NCBI GenBank assembly: GCA_003532195.1
Contig: DOFA01000164.1
Span: 1-6,434, forward strand
Origin: Clostridiales bacterium
GTDB lineage: Bacteria; Bacillota; Clostridia; Saccharofermentanales; UBA5734
DNA: 6,434 nucleotides
Direction of reading: 5' to 3'
In this document: positions 1 through 6,226 of the stretch, piece by piece
How positions within the stretch are numbered: position 1 is the stretch's first letter
How the letters are laid out: the number at the start of each line of letters is the position of its first letter
Made by a program: the position numbers and the translations under genes
Notes under the pieces: generated by a model
Told to the model about the DNA's origin: nothing
Seen by the model: only the letters and a program-made list of their open reading frames with translations
Database searches by the model: none

Positions 1-161
1 TTACCGATGAAATGCAGCAGTTCATAACAGCCGTTGCTGAAGATAAGCCGGTCAGCGTCAACGTCGATGACGGCTTGCAATCGGTCGCGATCGCCCTGGC
101 AGCGCAGAAATCGGCCTTAACCAACCGGCCGGTCAGGATCGACGAGATCCTCTTGCCGTAA
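1..161 (+). CDS. iolG: Gfo/Idh/MocA dehydrogenase, C-terminal fragment; probably inositol 2-dehydrogenase
   Basis: The open frame enters from the left edge (first full codon at position 3) and stops at TAA 159-161, leaving 52 visible residues. They start TDEMQQFITAV and end with RPVRIDEILLP. This is the typical C-terminus of Gfo/Idh/MocA oxidoreductases: a helix around an 'F..AV..DKPVSV...DGL' segment, a helix rich in Ala (SVAIALAAQKSA), then the 'NRPVRIDEI' tail that closes inositol dehydrogenases. The NAD-binding Rossmann domain and catalytic Lys lie outside the window. IolG oxidises myo-inositol (often also D-chiro-inositol) to an inosose using NAD+ in the cytoplasm. Assignment to IolG rather than another member of this large family rests on the tail and on iolB, iolD and iolE directly downstream. 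The gap to iolB is only 14 nt, so the two are surely cotranscribed. A scyllo-inositol or other polyol dehydrogenase remains possible. Confidence 0.72.
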   Translation, partial: TDEMQQFITAVAEDKPVSVNVDDGLQSVAIALAAQKSALTNRPVRIDEILLP

Positions 162-175
162 AGCGAGGTGCAAAG

Positions 176-994
176 ATGAGCCAATATTTAATCAAGGGCC
201 AGTCGCTTGACCGATCGGAAAACTGCTATTTTCCGATCAGCGAGATCGCCGGCGACCACCGCGGCACCGGGATGGATTTCGGTTTGCTGCGCTTGTGTCA
301 GGATCAGGAGTTTCAGGAGGCCCCGGATTTTGAGCGGGCGTATCTCCTGATCTTCGGCGAAGTCACCCTGGAATGGGCCGGCCGTCGAGTCCGGATCAGC
401 CGGGGCAATTGCTTCGACGATTCGCCCTGGGTGCTGCAGGTGCCGGGCGGGATGCCGGTCAGGATCACCGGCGCTGGCGCCGTGAGCGAGCTGTCTGTGC
501 ACCGCGTCCGCAACGATCGGCCATTCGCCACTCGGCTGTATACCCCCGGGGAAACGGCAGATGAGTATCGCGGGGCCGGAACCTTGGGCGAAACCGCGAC
601 CCGCATCGTGCGCACCGTCTTTGATTTTACGACGGCGCCCTGGTCCAATCTCGTCCTCGGCGAAGTGATCGGCTTCCCGGGCAAGTGGTCAAGTTATCCC
701 CCGCACAGCCATCCGCAACCGGAAATCTATCATTACCGGACCTGTCCCCGGAGCGGATTTGCCTATTGCGACCTGGGCGAGGAAGTGCTCAAGGTTCAGG
801 ACCGGGATACGGTCTTTATCACCGACGGCTGCATCCACCCCCATGTCACAGCTCCGGGTTACGCGCTCTGGTATTTGTGGGTGATCCGCCATCTTGACGG
901 CAATCCCTACATCGCGCCGGATTTTGTATCGGAACATCAATGGGTCACAGCCCAAACGGCCCGATTCTGGCCGGAACGAAAGGGAGGCGATTGA
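176..994 (+). CDS. iolB: 5-deoxy-glucuronate isomerase IolB
   Basis: IolB converts 5-deoxy-D-glucuronate, the product of IolD, to 5-dehydro-2-deoxy-D-gluconate in the cytoplasm. The 272-residue protein matches the usual family length (about 270) and is a two-cupin fold. The N-terminal half carries the 'ERAYLLIFGEVTLEW' strands. The C-terminal cupin has the metal motif 'WSSYPPHSHPQPEIYHYR', with likely ligands His177, His179 and Glu183. A fourth ligand is likely His221 in 'CIHPHVTAPGYALWYLWVIRHL'. The HxHx3E spacing is compact. Bacillus subtilis IolB, as I recall it, has a longer insertion between the His pair and the Glu, so this protein belongs to a shorter, divergent clade. ATG 176 is preceded by the SD-like GAGGTG at 164-169, in the short gap after the iolG stop. 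The stop is 1 nt before the iolD ATG, which suggests translational coupling. The family call is firm, both from motif and from the iolD/iolE neighbours. Confidence 0.93.
   Translation: MSQYLIKGQSLDRSENCYFPISEIAGDHRGTGMDFGLLRLCQDQEFQEAPDFERAYLLIFGEVTLEWAGRRVRISRGNCFDDSPWVLQVPGGMPVRITGAGAVSELSVHRVRNDRPFATRLYTPGETADEYRGAGTLGETATRIVRTVFDFTTAPWSNLVLGEVIGFPGKWSSYPPHSHPQPEIYHYRTCPRSGFAYCDLGEEVLKVQDRDTVFITDGCIHPHVTAPGYALWYLWVIRHLDGNPYIAPDFVSEHQWVTAQTARFWPERKGGD
981..987 (+). promoter_or_regulatory. Ribosome binding site that fixes the iolD start
   Basis: AGGGAGG lies inside the last codons of iolB, 8 nt before ATG 996. It supports the 996 start over the in-frame upstream ATG at 894, which would add 34 residues unrelated to the IolD N-terminus and would overlap iolB by 101 nt. 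Confidence 0.8.
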
Positions 995-995
995 C

Positions 996-2915
996 ATGCA
1001 GCGCATCAGGCTGACCATGACGCAGGCTTTGGTCCGATTCCTCGACAACCAATATCTCGAATCTGACCAATCAATCAGTAAATTTGTTACCGGCATGTTC
1101 GGCGTCTTTGGCCACGGCTGTGTTTGCGGCGTCGGCCAGGCCTTGGAACAGGGCGATCATTCCTTGTGCTTCTATCAAGGAAAAAACGAGCAGGGCATGG
1201 CTCTCGCCGCCATGGCCTATGCCAAACAGCTCAACCGCCGCGCGATCATCCCCTGCGTCTCTTCGATTGGCCCCGGCGCCCTGAACATGGTCACCGCGGC
1301 CGGCTGCGCGACCGCCAACCGCATTCCGCTGCTCCTGCTGCCCGGGGACACGTTCGCCTGCCGGCAGCCGGATCCGGTTCTGCAGCAAACGGAAATATTC
1401 AGCAGCATCGGCACAACGGTCAACGATGCTTTTCGCAGCGTCTGCCGTTACTGGGACCGGATCGAGCGCCCCGAACAGCTGATGTCGGCTGCGATCCAGG
1501 CCATGCGGGTCCTGACCGACCCGGCGGAGACCGGCGCGGTCTGCCTGGCGCTGCCGCAGGATGTCGAAGGCGAAGCCTATGATTATCCGGAGGATTTCCT
1601 AAAAAAAAGGGTTTGGCATCTGGACCGGCGCCCCCTGGCAGCCAGCCAGCTGCAGCGCGCCTGCCAGCTGATCCGAACGAGCCGGAAACCCCTGATCATC
1701 GTCGGCGGCGGCGTGCGCTACAGCGAAGCCGGAACAGAAGTGCAAGCCCTGGCGGAAACCTGCAACATCCCGATCGCCGAGACGCAGGCCGGCAAAGGCC
1801 TGATCGCCTGGGACCACCCGCTCAACCTTGGCGGCATCGGCGTTACGGGAACCCAGGCGGCCAACGTGATCGCCCGGGAGGCCGACCTGATCTTGGGGAT
1901 CGGCACCCGGTTTTCGGATTTCACCACCTGTTCCAAGTGGCTGTTTCAAAATCCGGACGCCCAGGTGCTGAGCATCAACATCTGCCCCTTTGATGCTGTC
2001 AAGATGAACGGCGAGGCGATCATCGCCGACGCCCGGGAGGCGGTTGCCAGCCTGGTCCGGGCGTTGCCGGACTACCGCAGCGACTATGGCGGCGAGATCG
2101 CCCAGGTAAAAGCCGAGTGGCAAGCGATCGCCGACCGTTATTACAGCGACGGAACCTCTGGCAGCGCCGGCTGTTCCACCGGCTTTGTCAACTTCGACGG
2201 TTCTGTAAGTCCAAACAGCGAACCGGGGCTCAGTCAGACGGCGGCCCTGGGTGAAATCAACCGCTTCATGGCGCCAGCCGACATCGCGGTCGGCTCGGCC
2301 GGCAGCCTGCCCGGCGACATGCAGCGCCTGTTTCAGCCCGGCCGGCCCGGCACCTATCATGTGGAATACGGCTTCAGCAACATGGGCTATGAGATCAACG
2401 GCGCCCTGGGCGTGAAAATGGCCTGCCCGCAGGCCGAAGTCTATACCTTTACCGGCGACGGCAGCTACATCATGGCCCACAGCGAGCTGTACACCTCGAT
2501 CCAGGAAAACCTGAAAATTTACGTCTGCCTTTTTGACAACTCGGGTTGGGGCTGTATCGAAAATCTGCAGAACAGCCAGGGCACGGCCACCTTCGGCACA
2601 ACCTTCGCCGCGCGCGACACCCGGACCGGCCGCCTGAACGGCCGGGCGCTGCCGGTCGACTTCGCCGCCAATGCCGCAAGCTACGGCGCCAAAGCCTATA
2701 CCATCCATACGCTCGCGGAATTGCGCGCTGCCTTGAAGGACAGCAAAAAAGAAACCCGTTCCGTTTTGTTTGACATTAAGGTCCGTCCCGGATCTATGTC
2801 CCCGGGATTTACCAGTTGGTGGCGGGTCGGCGTCGCCGCGGTCGCAGCGGATCCGGCAGTCGGCGAGGCTTATGAGCGGATGGAGCAGAAGATTCGTGAA
2901 ACCAGGGATTTTTAG
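996..2915 (+). CDS. iolD: 3D-(3,5/4)-trihydroxycyclohexane-1,2-dione hydrolase IolD
   Basis: IolD is a ThDP- and Mg-dependent enzyme that hydrolytically opens the six-carbon ring of trihydroxycyclohexane-1,2-dione to 5-deoxy-D-glucuronate. This is the ring-opening step of inositol breakdown. The protein has 639 residues, close to B. subtilis IolD (about 637). Three domains can be read. The PYR domain (about 1-200) begins MQRIRLTMTQALVRFLDNQY and carries the catalytic Glu65 in 'YQGKNEQGMALAAMAYAKQ' and the family block 'RQPDPVLQQTE'. The central domain (about 215-400) has 'PLIIVGGGVRYSEAG' and 'ADLILGIGTRFSDFTT'. The PP domain has the cofactor motif GDG (487-489) leading to DN at 514-515 (GDGSYIMAHSELYTSIQ...LFDNSGWGCIENLQ). 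The C-terminal 'PGSMSPGFTSWWRVGVA' is also typical of IolD. It is intact, with all expected ThDP residues. An A8 run (1601-1608) lies in the linker after the PYR domain. Confidence 0.97.
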   Translation: MQRIRLTMTQALVRFLDNQYLESDQSISKFVTGMFGVFGHGCVCGVGQALEQGDHSLCFYQGKNEQGMALAAMAYAKQLNRRAIIPCVSSIGPGALNMVTAAGCATANRIPLLLLPGDTFACRQPDPVLQQTEIFSSIGTTVNDAFRSVCRYWDRIERPEQLMSAAIQAMRVLTDPAETGAVCLALPQDVEGEAYDYPEDFLKKRVWHLDRRPLAASQLQRACQLIRTSRKPLIIVGGGVRYSEAGTEVQALAETCNIPIAETQAGKGLIAWDHPLNLGGIGVTGTQAANVIAREADLILGIGTRFSDFTTCSKWLFQNPDAQVLSINICPFDAVKMNGEAIIADAREAVASLVRALPDYRSDYGGEIAQVKAEWQAIADRYYSDGTSGSAGCSTGFVNFDGSVSPNSEPGLSQTAALGEINRFMAPADIAVGSAGSLPGDMQRLFQPGRPGTYHVEYGFSNMGYEINGALGVKMACPQAEVYTFTGDGSYIMAHSELYTSIQENLKIYVCLFDNSGWGCIENLQNSQGTATFGTTFAARDTRTGRLNGRALPVDFAANAASYGAKAYTIHTLAELRAALKDSKKETRSVLFDIKVRPGSMSPGFTSWWRVGVAAVAADPAVGEAYERMEQKIRETRDF

Positions 2916-2966
2916 ACGAAGCAGCCGGTTTGACGGAGAGAAAAATATGTTCATAGAGGCGGCAAG

Positions 2967-3878
2967 ATGGAGAAGATACCGATGTTTGATCCAAGAAAAA
3001 TAAAACTGGGCATTGCCCCGATCGGCTGGTGCAATGACGACATGCCCGATTTGGGCGCCGAGAACACCTTTGAGCAGACTGTCAGCGAAATGGCGCTGGC
3101 AGGATTCCAGGGCTGCGAGATCGGCAACAAGTATCCGCGGGATGCAGCCGTCTTGAAACATAAGCTGGATGTGCGCGGTTTGCAGGTCTGCAACGCTTGG
3201 TTTTCGTCGCTGCTGACGGCCGGCCCCTACGAGGATACGATCGAGGCTTTCATCCGGCAACGCGACTTTCTGCACGCCCTCGGCGCGTCGGTGATCGGTG
3301 TGTCGGAACAGGGAAACAGCATCCAGGGCCGGCAGGATCTGGCGATACTCAGCCGCAAGGTCAGTTATACCGAACAGCAATGGGAGCTGATCGCCAGGGG
3401 CTTTAATGAAATGGGGGCGCTGGCCAGGGAAAAAGATATGTGCCTGGCTGTGCACCACCATATGGGCACCGGCGTGCAGACCGGGGAGGAGATCGACCGT
3501 CTGCTGGCCCTGACCGATCCCGGGCTGGTCTTCCTCCTGTTTGACACCGGCCATCTGGTGTTCGCCGGTGAAGACCCGCTGGTTGTTCTCCGGAAACATG
3601 CCGGCCGGATCCGCCATGTCCATCTTAAAGATATTCGGACTGATGTCCTGCGGGCTGTGCAGGCGCGGCAGATGAGTTTCCTGGATGCCGTGCGCGCTGG
3701 CGTCTTTACGGTTCCGGGCGACGGGAGCATCGATTTCCGGCCGATTTTGGCCGCCTTGGCTGCCGCCGGCTATGAGGGATGGCTGGTCGTCGAAGCCGAA
3801 CAGGATCCGGCCCAGGCCAATCCGTTTGAATATGCCTGTCTGGCTCGCCGAGATATTAAAACAATCACAGGTTTATAG
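2967..3878 (+). CDS. iolE: myo-inosose-2 dehydratase IolE
   Basis: IolE removes water from scyllo-inosose (2-keto-myo-inositol) to give trihydroxycyclohexane-1,2-dione, the substrate of IolD. It is a divalent-metal TIM barrel of the xylose isomerase-like/AP endonuclease 2 fold. The N-terminus 'KIKLGIAPIGWCNDDMPDLGAENTFEQ' and the block 'AVHHHMGTGVQTGEEIDRLLALTDPGLVFLLFDTGH' (161-196) are IolE signatures. Likely metal-site residues include Asp193 in FDTGH, His219 in 'RHVHLKD' and Glu276 in 'WLVVEAEQDP'. From ATG 2967 it has 303 residues; B. subtilis IolE has about 297. Two starts compete. ATG 2967 has AGAGG at 2955-2959 (7-nt spacer). ATG 2982 (MFDPRKIKLG, 298 residues) has GGAGAAG at 2969-2975 (6-nt spacer). 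The later start fits the family length slightly better, and the product is functionally the same. The stop TAG overlaps the SD of the next gene. Confidence 0.95.
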   Translation: MEKIPMFDPRKIKLGIAPIGWCNDDMPDLGAENTFEQTVSEMALAGFQGCEIGNKYPRDAAVLKHKLDVRGLQVCNAWFSSLLTAGPYEDTIEAFIRQRDFLHALGASVIGVSEQGNSIQGRQDLAILSRKVSYTEQQWELIARGFNEMGALAREKDMCLAVHHHMGTGVQTGEEIDRLLALTDPGLVFLLFDTGHLVFAGEDPLVVLRKHAGRIRHVHLKDIRTDVLRAVQARQMSFLDAVRAGVFTVPGDGSIDFRPILAALAAAGYEGWLVVEAEQDPAQANPFEYACLARRDIKTITGL

Positions 3879-3882
3879 GAGG
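3877..3882 (+). promoter_or_regulatory. Consensus ribosome binding site overlapping the iolE stop
   Basis: A perfect AGGAGG shares its first two bases with the iolE TAG and lies 8 nt before ATG 3891 of the dehydrogenase gene. It is the strongest SD in the window and implies efficient, probably coupled, translation of the accessory dehydrogenase with the core inositol genes. Confidence 0.8.
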
Positions 3883-3890
3883 AACAGCTT

Positions 3891-5045
3891 ATGGAAAAAA
3901 TGAGCAGGGCGGCCGTCTTATTGGCTCCGGGCAAGATGGAGACTCAGTCATTTCCGGTCTCTTCACCACAGAAGGGTGCGGCTGTCTGCCGGGTACTCCT
4001 GGCGGGCATCTGCGGTACCGACAAACACAGCTACCGCGGGGAAACCCTGCAATACAAGGGGACCGCGAATGAAATCGACCTGCCGTTCCCGATCATCCAG
4101 GGCCACGAAAATGTAATGATCATCGAGGAGATAGATCCGGAAGGCAGCCGGCACCTCGAATTTGATGGCGCGGTCCTCAAACCGGGCGACCGGGTCACCC
4201 TGTGCCCGGACGTGGTCTGCGGCACCTGCTATTACTGTAAAAACTTCCCCAATTACCCCTGGTGCGAGCACCTGCAGTTCAGCTACGGCAACATGCGCTC
4301 TTGCAATGATGCGCATCGCTTGTACGGCGGTTTCTCCGAATATATCTACATTGAGCCCGGCACCCGGCTTTATAAGATCCCGGATGAGCTGCCTGATGAA
4401 ATGGCGGTTTTCACCGAAGTCATGTGCGTCACCTGGACCCCGGACAAAGCCAAGGAGTTCAATTCATTCTCGCTGGAAGGCTTTAATTTCGGCGACACGA
4501 TCGTTGTCCAGGGCGCCGGCCCCCTGGGCATCGCCCACATCATCAAGGCCCGCATGATGGGCGCCGGCAAGATCATCGCCACCGACATTTCCGATTACAA
4601 GCTGGACCTGGCCCGGCAGTTTGGCGCCGATATCGTCCTGAATGTCAACCGTACCACCGAGGCAGAACGCATCGAGCGGGTGATGCAGGAAACCCGCGGG
4701 TTGGGCGCCGACCTGGCGGTGGAATGCGTCGGCCGTCCTTATGTGGTGCCGGAAGGCTTGAAAATGCTGCGCAAGGCTGGCATGTACCTCGAACCGGGTA
4801 ATTTCGTCGATTGCGGCGAGACCGGCCTGAACATCCACGAGATTTGCAGCAAGAATCTGCGGATCATCGGCATGTCCAATCACTCGCACAACGGCTACCG
4901 CCCCTGCATGGAGATGATGCTGCGCGAAAAGAACCGCTTTCCCTGGCAGAAACTGATCAGCCACCGTTTCCGGTTGGACGACACTGAGAAAGCCATCCAG
5001 ACCAGTATGACCGACGAAAGCATGAAAGTCGTCATCGCGCCTTGA
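3891..5045 (+). CDS. Zinc-dependent medium-chain dehydrogenase (MDR), possible inosose dehydrogenase
   Basis: This 384-residue protein is an NAD(P)-dependent alcohol/polyol dehydrogenase of the MDR superfamily. The GroES-like catalytic domain has a zinc site from Cys41 (GICGTDKH), His72-Glu73 (IIQGHENV) and probably Glu176 (FTEVMCVTW). A structural zinc lobe uses Cys110, Cys113, Cys116 and Cys125; the last gap is 8 residues where 7 is usual. The Rossmann motif is 'VVQGAGPLGIAHIIKARMMGAGKIIATD' (GxGxxG at 208-213), and Asp232 at the end of the second strand favours NAD over NADP. Position 12 nt after iolE suggests an inositol-related substrate. One precedent is Thermotoga maritima IolM, a zinc MDR that oxidises scyllo-inosose at a second carbon. 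Dehydrogenation of an inositol stereoisomer or of an unrelated polyol (sorbitol- or threonine-dehydrogenase-like) is also possible. The family is certain and the substrate is inferred only from context. Its stop is followed after 2 nt by a stem-loop. Confidence 0.9.
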   Translation: MEKMSRAAVLLAPGKMETQSFPVSSPQKGAAVCRVLLAGICGTDKHSYRGETLQYKGTANEIDLPFPIIQGHENVMIIEEIDPEGSRHLEFDGAVLKPGDRVTLCPDVVCGTCYYCKNFPNYPWCEHLQFSYGNMRSCNDAHRLYGGFSEYIYIEPGTRLYKIPDELPDEMAVFTEVMCVTWTPDKAKEFNSFSLEGFNFGDTIVVQGAGPLGIAHIIKARMMGAGKIIATDISDYKLDLARQFGADIVLNVNRTTEAERIERVMQETRGLGADLAVECVGRPYVVPEGLKMLRKAGMYLEPGNFVDCGETGLNIHEICSKNLRIIGMSNHSHNGYRPCMEMMLREKNRFPWQKLISHRFRLDDTEKAIQTSMTDESMKVVIAP

Positions 5046-5047
5046 AA

Positions 5048-5093
5048 CCTGACCGGTGCCGGGCATCTAGCGGGGAGCCCGCGGACGGTCAGG
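5048..5093 (+). promoter_or_regulatory. Intergenic stem-loop between the MDR and Gfo/Idh/MocA genes
   Basis: CCTGACCG (5048-5055) and CGGTCAGG (5086-5093) are a perfect 8-bp inverted repeat. Inside it, CGGGC (5060-5064) and GCCCG (5077-5081) form a second 5-bp stem, leaving a 4x4 internal loop and a 12-nt terminal loop. The structure starts 2 nt after the MDR stop. It is followed by GCAATTTATAAAC, which is A/T-rich but has no clean run of U, so a strong intrinsic terminator is unlikely. A partial terminator, an mRNA 3'-end stabiliser or a processing site that sets different expression of the genes on either side fits better. The RBS of the next gene starts 12 nt downstream. Confidence 0.5.
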
Positions 5094-5105
5094 CAATTTA
5101 TAAAC

Positions 5106-5112
5106 AAGAGGG
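5106..5112 (+). promoter_or_regulatory. Ribosome binding site that fixes a GTG start
   Basis: AAGAGGG lies 7 nt before GTG 5120. It decides for the GTG start of the downstream oxidoreductase, whose Rossmann strand KKLRIGILGCGAISG begins at once after this codon. The in-frame ATG at 5042 overlaps the MDR stop, would be translated through the hairpin, and adds 26 residues (MKPDRCRASSGEP...) that do not look like this family. Confidence 0.75.
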
Positions 5113-5119
5113 TTGGCAC

Positions 5120-6226
5120 GTGAAAAAACTGAGAATTGGTATTTTAGGCTGCGGCGCGATTTCCGGCCATTATTTGCGGAGCGCCCGCGACGTTTTCAGC
5201 GACACCCAGGTCGTGACGGCCTGTGCGGATCTGGTTCGTGAAAAGGCAGCCGGAGCGGCCCGGGAATACGGAATCGCAAAAGTCCAGACACCTGAGGAGA
5301 TGCTAGACGATCCGGATCTGGATCTGATCGTCAATCTGACTGTGCCGCAAGTGCATGAGGAACTGACGCTCGCCTGCCTGACCCACGGAAAACATGTCTA
5401 TTCCGAAAAGCCGATCGCCATGACCCGCGAAGGCGCGCAAAAGATCAGGAACGCCGCCGACCGGTTCGGGCTGCGCGTCGGCTGCGCTCCGGACAGCTTT
5501 CTGGGCGCGCCGCTGCAAACTGCGAAAAAGGTGGTGGAAAGCGGCTGGATCGGCGAACCGGTCGGCGTGTCGGCCATCTGCGCGATGCGGGGCAATGAAT
5601 ACTGGCGCCCGGACGCCAATTTCTTCTATCAGAAGGGCGCCGGTCCGATGCTGGACATGGCCCCGTACTATTTCAACGCGCTGATCAGCATCATCAGCCC
5701 CTTTAAAAGCGTGACCGCTCAGGCGCGCATCACCTATCCGCAGCGGACAATCAAAGTTGCGCCCAGACGCGGCGAAGTGATCCAGGTGGAAGTGCCGACT
5801 TTCGTCTCCGGTGTATTCGAATTTGCCAACGGCGCCATCGGCACTTTTATCAATTCGTTTGATATCTGGAAAACCAAGTCGGCCTGCATCGAGATCTACG
5901 GTGAAAAGGGAACCCTGGTTCTGCCGGATCCCAACCAATATATCGGCGAAGTGCTGATATCCCGCTATGGCGACGGCGAATGGCACGCTTGCCCGCAATT
6001 CAACGAATACACGAAGTACATGCGCGGCGCCGGCATTGCCGACATGGCGCGCGCGATCGAGCTGGGTGTTCCGCATCGGGCCAGCCTGGAAATGGCTTAC
6101 CATGTGACGGATACGATGCTGGCATTCGAAGAGTCAGCTACCGAGGGCGTGAAAAAGCAGATTTCCAGCACCTGCGCCAAACCGGCCGGATCATGGGAAA
6201 GGGAGGATACGATCTTATGGAAATAG
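5120..6226 (+). CDS. Gfo/Idh/MocA family NAD(P)-dependent oxidoreductase
   Basis: A 368-residue sugar/polyol dehydrogenase, about the usual family length. The N-terminal Rossmann domain opens with 'LRIGILGCGAISGHYLRSA' (GxGxxxG-type), followed by 'VNLTVPQVHEELTLACLTHGKHVYSEKPIAM', where Glu96-Lys97-Pro98 is the family EKP motif and Lys97 the expected catalytic lysine. The C-terminal alpha/beta domain has 'GAGPMLDMAPYYFNALISIISPF'. Here Tyr183 stands where many relatives (DxGxHxxD) have the catalytic His. I recall an 'MGPYY' variant in a sub-group of the family, so this is probably a sub-group trait and not damage. The substrate is unknown. In an inositol operon with iolG already present, an inositol-isomer or inosose reductase (as for IolX/IolW in Bacillus) or a keto-sugar reductase is plausible. 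GTG is the start. Its last 10 nt overlap the next gene, which indicates coupled translation. Confidence 0.9.
   Translation: MKKLRIGILGCGAISGHYLRSARDVFSDTQVVTACADLVREKAAGAAREYGIAKVQTPEEMLDDPDLDLIVNLTVPQVHEELTLACLTHGKHVYSEKPIAMTREGAQKIRNAADRFGLRVGCAPDSFLGAPLQTAKKVVESGWIGEPVGVSAICAMRGNEYWRPDANFFYQKGAGPMLDMAPYYFNALISIISPFKSVTAQARITYPQRTIKVAPRRGEVIQVEVPTFVSGVFEFANGAIGTFINSFDIWKTKSACIEIYGEKGTLVLPDPNQYIGEVLISRYGDGEWHACPQFNEYTKYMRGAGIADMARAIELGVPHRASLEMAYHVTDTMLAFEESATEGVKKQISSTCAKPAGSWEREDTILWK

Noticed and set aside
894..995. An upstream in-frame ATG extending IolD by 34 residues
   Set aside because: The extra residues do not resemble an IolD N-terminus and lie within iolB; AGGGAGG sits correctly before ATG 996.
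1599..3623. A 674-codon open frame on the minus strand opposite iolD and iolE
   Set aside because: Its translation is low-complexity (rich in Gly, Ala, Arg, Asp, His) with no recognisable domain, and it spans two firmly identified genes on the other strand. It is a by-product of GC-rich codon use.
5048..5100. A strong intrinsic terminator ending the operon after the MDR
   Set aside because: The stem is present but no U-run follows it, and the next gene lies on the same strand with its SD 12 nt away. It is kept as a regulatory stem-loop only.
5042..5119. An upstream in-frame ATG extending the second oxidoreductase by 26 residues
   Set aside because: It lacks an SD, runs through the hairpin and gives non-family sequence; GTG 5120 has an SD and starts right at the Rossmann strand.
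5303..6103. A 266-codon open frame on the minus strand opposite the second Gfo/Idh/MocA gene
   Set aside because: Its translation matches no family I recognise and it is the mirror of a clear coding gene with strong codon bias.
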